Positions 58,951 to 64,000 of a DNA stretch of 64,000 nucleotides are shown here, piece by piece. Origin of the DNA: Liquidambar formosana (Eukaryota > Streptophyta > Magnoliopsida > Saxifragales > Altingiaceae); assembly GCA_039720395.1 (NCBI GenBank), contig CM077831.1, positions 3,514,003 to 3,578,002 of the forward strand, in the 5' to 3' direction. The position numbers were made by a program, and so were the translations under genes. The stretch's first letter is position 1. Each line of letters opens with the position of its first letter. The notes beneath the pieces are model-generated. The model worked only from the letters and a program-made list of their open reading frames with translations. It ran no database searches and was not told the origin of the DNA.

Positions 58951-60672
58951 ATGGCCGACGAAAGAAACTAGTAAGGGGCACTTCGACCTTGAGGCTTGCC
59001 TGAAAGCCATCATGGCCAAGCTTGATCATACCGCCGAGACATCCGATACCGCATTGAAAATGGCTCAAGAGAACCAACAGAAGATGGCGGATCTTGAACA
59101 AAATGGCTCTAAGGCCCATTCCTCGGGTATACCTCATGGGGCTGGCACCGAAGAGGGACCTCAATCCAATGAGAACACCAAGACAAGGGGGGAAAGTAGC
59201 TCGAAACCTGAGGTCACCGACCTAGAAGGGGAAGCCAAGGGGAAAGGTACTAGCAGTGATTTCCGTGTTAGCTAGCAAGGTAGAAGCTTTGGAGAGAACC
59301 ATAAAGGGATTCGCAGGGCTGATGACATGGTCGATGTGCGGACTCTATCCCTGTTTCCAACGGCTCATATTCCACTACAATTCAAGATGCCGGAGTTAGA
59401 AAAGTTCGATGGGACGGGTTGCCCTAAGACTCATTTGAAGATGTACGTGCGAGCTATGCACCCTCGAGGGGCTACTGACGAGCTTTTAGCTAAATGTTCC
59501 ATGAAACCTTGGCCACTTCTGCTTTGAAATGGTTCTTATCCTTGGATGAGAATAGAACCCGGACTTGGGAAGACATATGCAATGAGTTTCAGAGCACTAC
59601 AAGTATAACACAGAGGTGGACGTTACTCGAAGGGACCTAGAAACTACCAAGCAAGGGGCTCATGAAACTTTCTCCGCTTACATACAAGGTGGAGACAAAA
59701 GGCGTCGAGAATGACGGATAGGCCGAATAAGGAGGACCAAATTCAGTTAGTGGTTAAGAACCTGCTGCCCGTGTATCACAAGCACCTATTTGCCCACTAT
59801 TTCCCAAATTTCAAAGCTCTCATTGGGGCTGGCACGCAGGTTGAAGATGCTATCAATGATGGGACAATCAAGACTGAGGAAGTGAGGAGTCGCAAGACAA
59901 ACTTACTGGGAAGAACAATGCCGAGGTCAACACCATAACTCAACCAATCCAACCCTTTTCTCTCAATGATGTCAACCCACCTCGCCAATTCACTGACCTA
60001 TTCATGCCACTCGAAAGAGTCCTTGAAAAGCTCATAAGTCATGAACCTATTGAAGCCACTCGACCCAAGACCTCCACCAATCCCTTACCCAAGAGCTATA
60101 ATGAGAATGAGTACTGCAAGTACCACCAATCCAAAGGCCATGCCACCAATCGCTGTATTCGCCTTCGCCACCAAGTCCAAGACCTCATTGACAAGCAAGT
60201 CATTTCACCACCAACCCGTCCAAATGTCACCCGTAATCCTCTCCCATCACACAACAACACACCCCCACCTAACACCATAAATGCCATTGGGGTTGAATCC
60301 TCTCGCCCTCGCCATCCCATAAGACAATACACTCCGCTCCCCATGACCTTAACCCGTCTCTTCACCATTTGCCGCAATAACAGCCTTATCATGCCACTTC
60401 CACCAAAGCCAAGACCATCAACCCCTCACCAATATTGCCAATACCATCATGCACCCGGCCATGACACCGAGGCTTGTTCTATACTAAAGAAGATCATCCA
60501 AGACCTCATTGACCAAAAGGTTTTGTTGTTGCCAAAGAAATCTATCCAACAAGAGCTGAAAGAAAGATATGAAGCAGGGGATCCTCAGGTTGGCCTATTA
60601 GGTGAAGCGTCGGGGAAATATGATTACTATGTGCTGTACTCAAGCCCAAGTCGATATCAGATGAGCCGATAG
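58951..60672 (+). pseudogene. K gag, broken
   Basis: The ATG at 58951 reads MADERN and then TAG (58969-58971). Gag-like sequence continues in shifting frames: 58980-59275, 59327-59527 (MPELEKFDGTG), 59711-59938 and 60004-60672. The last carries two zinc-knuckle-like motifs, CKYHQSKGHATNRC and CQYHHAPGHDTEAC, as in Tat/Athila Gags. At least one stop and several frameshifts prevent a product. Confidence 0.8.
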
Positions 60673-60692
60673 TCCCTTCAGGTTGGGATGAC

Positions 60693-61997
60693 TTGCCGAC
60701 AGAGATGGAGAGCATCGACATGATAGAATGGGATGACTTGATGAATGACTCCGAGGAAGTCCATGACATATGGGCTAGCGATGATGAGTTGGACCATATA
60801 ACCAGAGGGGGTCGTCATTTCAAGCCCCCCCACCTAGAATCTGAAAATCCGTTGGAAGATTTGGAAGGGCAGAGGCGTCCTAGCTTGCAAGAAGAAGAGG
60901 ATGAAGTGCTTAGGCAGCTGAAGAAGACCAATGCCAACATTACTATTTGGGGCTTGCTCATGGCCTCGCATAAGCACAGACAGACCGTGTTGAAACTGTT
61001 GAATCAGATACAAGTGCCTGTTGACACATCCTCCGAGGGATTGGTACATTTGGTGAATCCAACTCCCAAGAACTCAACCATCGTGTTCACCGATGTAGAC
61101 CTACCTAAAGCGGGCCGAGCCATTCTCAAGCTCTCTATGTGACCGTTGACACTATGGGGAAGAGGGTTCCCACCGTTCTTATCGACAATGGGTCCGCACT
61201 GAATGTATAGTCCTCTCCGAACTGCCACTGTTTTGGGTTTGGGACCCACTGATTTCACGCCATCTGGGCAAACCGTAAGAGCTTATGACAACACCCGCCG
61301 AGAAGTAATAGGGGTAGTTACTTTGCCTCTTATCATGGGACCCACTGAATTTAGGGTGGAATTCCAAGTGTTGGATGTGCCGTCATGTTTCAACTTGCTG
61401 TTTGGGTCGACCTTGGATCCATCCTGCTGGGGCTGTGCCATCTTCACTCCATCAAAAGGTGAAGTTTCCTTATGAAGGAGCCATAGTAACACTTCAAGGG
61501 GACTATGAATTGAAACTCGCAGGTGTGCCTATATATGAGATACAACCTGAATCAGCAGCGATACCGCTATCTGGGTTTGATTATGTCCAATGCATTGAGA
61601 AAGAGCTGAATGAATCATCACGCCATTACTCTTCTATAAAGCAGTACATCCCATATACTTTTTATCCAAGTTCCGACCCAGCCGTGGCAGATAAAAGTTT
61701 TGGTGATAGATACTTCACAGAAGGGCCGAATCCTCAAAGTTTGACAAGTTGATACCACTCTATCCAAGATCTATATGGAAGCTTGAAAGAGGAAGACTGG
61801 GCAGAGAACCTTGATGCGGGGGCTATGACTGAAATGTTCCAAGACATGATCCTCACCGTGGAAGACTCGACCATTGAAGAACTCCAGGGTTCATCCATTA
61901 GCCATGCTACCGTGCCATTCCTGAATTGGTACCTTGAATGTGGTGTCATTGCGGAGATCCATGAAGAAGAAGACCTTGGCCTACCTGATAGCAGCTT
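60693..61997 (+). pseudogene. K protease region, broken
   Basis: This is homologous to B 17811-19311. It has the LIDNGS active site (about 61178-61195) but the frame is shifted around it. Further frameshifts lie near 61110-61210 and 61400-61430, where the flap-end motif of B is disrupted. The final part (61783-62001) is open and ends LPDSS at the intron donor. Confidence 0.8.
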
Positions 61998-62169
61998 GTA
62001 GGTGTCTTAGTTTAGTAATATTTCCCTAATTCAATAAGATGTATCTACTTTACTCACTTTTGTGGAGTCATAGTATTGATACAGATTTGTTTGTTTTCCT
62101 TCTTTCTTTTGTGTGTCATTCCCATTATTCCTAGTCAATAAAGTGTGCTTTCTTTCTCTATATATGCAG
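61998..62169 (+). other. Candidate intron between protease and reverse transcriptase (gypsy K)
   Basis: It starts GTAGGT and ends TATGCAG. As in B, splicing removes the TAG of the protease frame (61999-62001) and joins it in phase to the pol frame. It is 172 bp long against 164 in B, with a diverged interior but conserved ends. Confidence 0.65.
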
Positions 62170-64000
62170 TGTCTCTTTTCTCTCCTCTATGGATATTTAT
62201 GGCATGGATATAGATCCTAGGAACGATGTCCCCCCAGAGCTCGTTGAGCAAAGGAAAAGGGGCGTCACCGAACCTAATATGGATGAATTGGAATCAATCA
62301 ACTTAGGGACGAATGAATTGCCAAGAATAGTTAAAATTGGGAAAACCCTCTCCCCCGTTGAAAAAGAAAAGATGATCTCCCTCTTGAAAGCCAACATTAT
62401 GGCTTTTGCATGGTCTTATGAAGACATGCCTGGCATCGACCCCGATATTGTGCAACACTATATCCCCACTAATTCCCTAAAGAAGCCGGTAAAGCAGAAA
62501 CTCAGAAGATTAAAACCAGAATGGGCTCTAAAAGTAAAAGAAGAGGTAACTAAACAACTAGATGCGGGTTTCCTCCAAGTTGTGGAGTACCCCGAGTGGC
62601 TGTCGAATATAGTGCCTGTGCCTAAAAAGATGGGAAAGTAAGGATGTGTGTCGATTTCCGAGATCTCAACGCAGCGAGCCCTAAGGATGACTTCCCTTTA
62701 CCCCATATCGACGTGTTGGTGGATAGTACAGTGGGACATGCACTCCTCTCCTTCATGGACGGATTCTCCGGGTATAACCAGATAAAGATGGCGCCTCAAG
62801 ACATGGAGAAAACAGCCTTTATCACGCAATGGGGAACGTACTGTTATAAGGTAATGCCTTTTGGCTTAAGAAACGCTGGGGCTACTTACCAAAGAACAGC
62901 TACGACCTTATTGCATGATATGATCCATAAGGAAGTCGAGGTTTATGTCGATGATATGATCGTAAAGTCCGTGGATAGAGAAGGGCATTTCAAGGCACTA
63001 GAGAAATTCCTAGAGCGAGCAAAAAAGTACAATCTCCGTCTCAACCCACAGAAGTGCGCTTTTGGTGTCACTGCAGGCAAGTTATTGGGGTTTATGATCA
63101 CTCAGAGAGGTATCGAAGTGGACCCAAGGGAAGATAAAAGCTATTGTGGAGATGGAGCCGCCTAGCACTGAGAAGCAAATCCGGGGTTTTCTGGGAAGAG
63201 TTCAATACATAAGCCGATTCATTGCCAACTTAACCATGGTTTGCGAACCAATCTTCAAATTGCTTAAGAAAGGTGTGCCAAAAGTATGGAACGAAGAATG
63301 CCAAGAGGCCTTTGAGACCATTAAGAGATACTTGAGCAATCCTCCAATCTTAGTTCCCCCACGGCAAGGTGCGCCACTTTTGTTATACTTAACGGTCACC
63401 GAAACCGCGACGGAAGCTTTGTTAGCTCAATATCTCGAAGGGTCTACAAAGGAGAATGCCATCTACTACCTAAGCAAGAAAATGACAGACTATGAAGTGA
63501 AGTACAATGCAATTGAAAAAGCTTGTGTAGCACTAGTATGGGCGACGCAGAAACTCCGACACTACATGATGTCCTTCGAAGTGTTCTTGATAAGTCACAT
63601 GGACCCGTTGAAGTACCTGGTAGAAAGGCCAGTATTGTCATTCAGAACTGCTCGATGGTCAATTCTCCTCAACGAATTCGACATCAAGTACGTAAATCAG
63701 AAGTCTATCAAGGGGAGCGTCATCGCAGACTACCTAGCCAGCTGTCCTGTGTCATCATCTGCTCCATTCAACGATCAGTTCCCAGACGAGGACGTGCTAG
63801 AGATTGGCAGAAAAATTTGGAGAGTATACTTCGATGGGGCAGCCAATAAGAAAGGTTATGGGATAGGAGTCCTGCTGGTCTCACCCGAAGAGGCAGTTAC
63901 ACCGTTGGCGGTCAAGTTGGGGTTCGAAGCCACCAACAACATTGCTGAATATGAGGCCTGTATCCTAGCATTGGAAGCGGCACTTGAATTGGGGATCAAA
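62170..64000 (+). pseudogene. K pol: reverse transcriptase and RNase H domains, two frameshifts, open at window end
   Basis: The segment up to 62641 is open. It loses one base near 62628 relative to B, is open again at 62644-63165 with YVDD at 62944-62955, and gains one base near 63126. From 63131 it is open without a stop to 64000 (290 codons), covering the rest of reverse transcriptase, its RNase H and the start of the second RNase H. There the Trp codon that is TGA in B is intact. Integrase lies beyond the window. Confidence 0.87.

Larger units (their letters stand above)
57093..64000 (+). mobile_element. Gypsy element K (Tat/Ogre-type), 5' portion, runs off the window
   Basis: K is a plus-strand element starting TGTCACACCCC in the pol of GH. 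It has a 5' LTR with nested Copia fragments and an assembly gap, a leader, broken gag, broken protease, an intron, and a reverse transcriptase/RNase H region that is open at the window end. Its proteins align closely with B. Confidence 0.85.

Overview
The window is nuclear DNA of a flowering plant with a repeat-rich genome, and almost every base belongs to nested LTR retrotransposons. The supporting signs are TG...CA LTRs with 5-bp target duplications, initiator-Met-tRNA primer sites, Ty1/copia and Ty3/gypsy (Tat/Ogre-type) polyproteins, CCCTAAA motifs and a plant-mobile-domain gene. I see no ordinary host gene, no tRNA or rRNA gene and no CRISPR. The species cannot be named from this sequence. 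One Copia family with LTRs of about 1.65 kb supplies at least twelve whole or partial LTRs.

Layout. 1-16563 is Copia element A (+), whose left end lies outside the window. Its 1,219-codon gag-pol frame is broken only by nested element E1 (3437-13123, minus strand). A sits inside an older same-family LTR, F (16564-17810), which sits in a decayed Tat/Ogre gypsy element B (+; pieces at 17811-19504, 31182-35459 and 45127-45265). B also received solo LTR S1 (19505-20538 plus 30554-31181), into which Copia element D inserted (20539-30553, minus strand, identical-looking LTRs, gag-pol with one nonsense codon). B further received Copia element C (35460-45126, minus strand) and a second gypsy, GH (45266-57092, minus strand). 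GH carries a 3-kb LTR, a repeat-rich 3' region, two genes antisense to its pol, and solo LTR S2 (50153-51802). GH is cut by a third gypsy, K (57093-64000, +), whose 5' LTR holds two more Copia LTR fragments and a 100-N gap.

How the parts may work together. A and D encode Gag, protease, integrase, reverse transcriptase and RNase H. E1 and C share these LTRs and a similar leader, but they also share the same already-decayed pol, so they look like non-autonomous relatives mobilised by helpers such as A or D. The Copia leader is about 3 kb long. It lies between a perfect GTAAGT donor in the LTR and a pyrimidine-rich AG acceptor nine bases before the gag ATG, so it may be an intron. Inside it are three hairpins with different stems and the same 17-base loop, which contains the palindrome ACATGT. 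The layout resembles a retroviral packaging or dimerisation region that is present only in unspliced genomic RNA. This is inference.

The gypsy elements have an in-frame intron between protease and reverse transcriptase, dual RNase H domains and antisense genes downstream of pol, all consistent with the Tat/Ogre lineage. One antisense gene in GH (52010-54675) is a clean seven-exon plant-mobile-domain gene of 568 codons with six phase-0 GT-AG introns and no stop. It is the only apparently undamaged multi-exon gene here.
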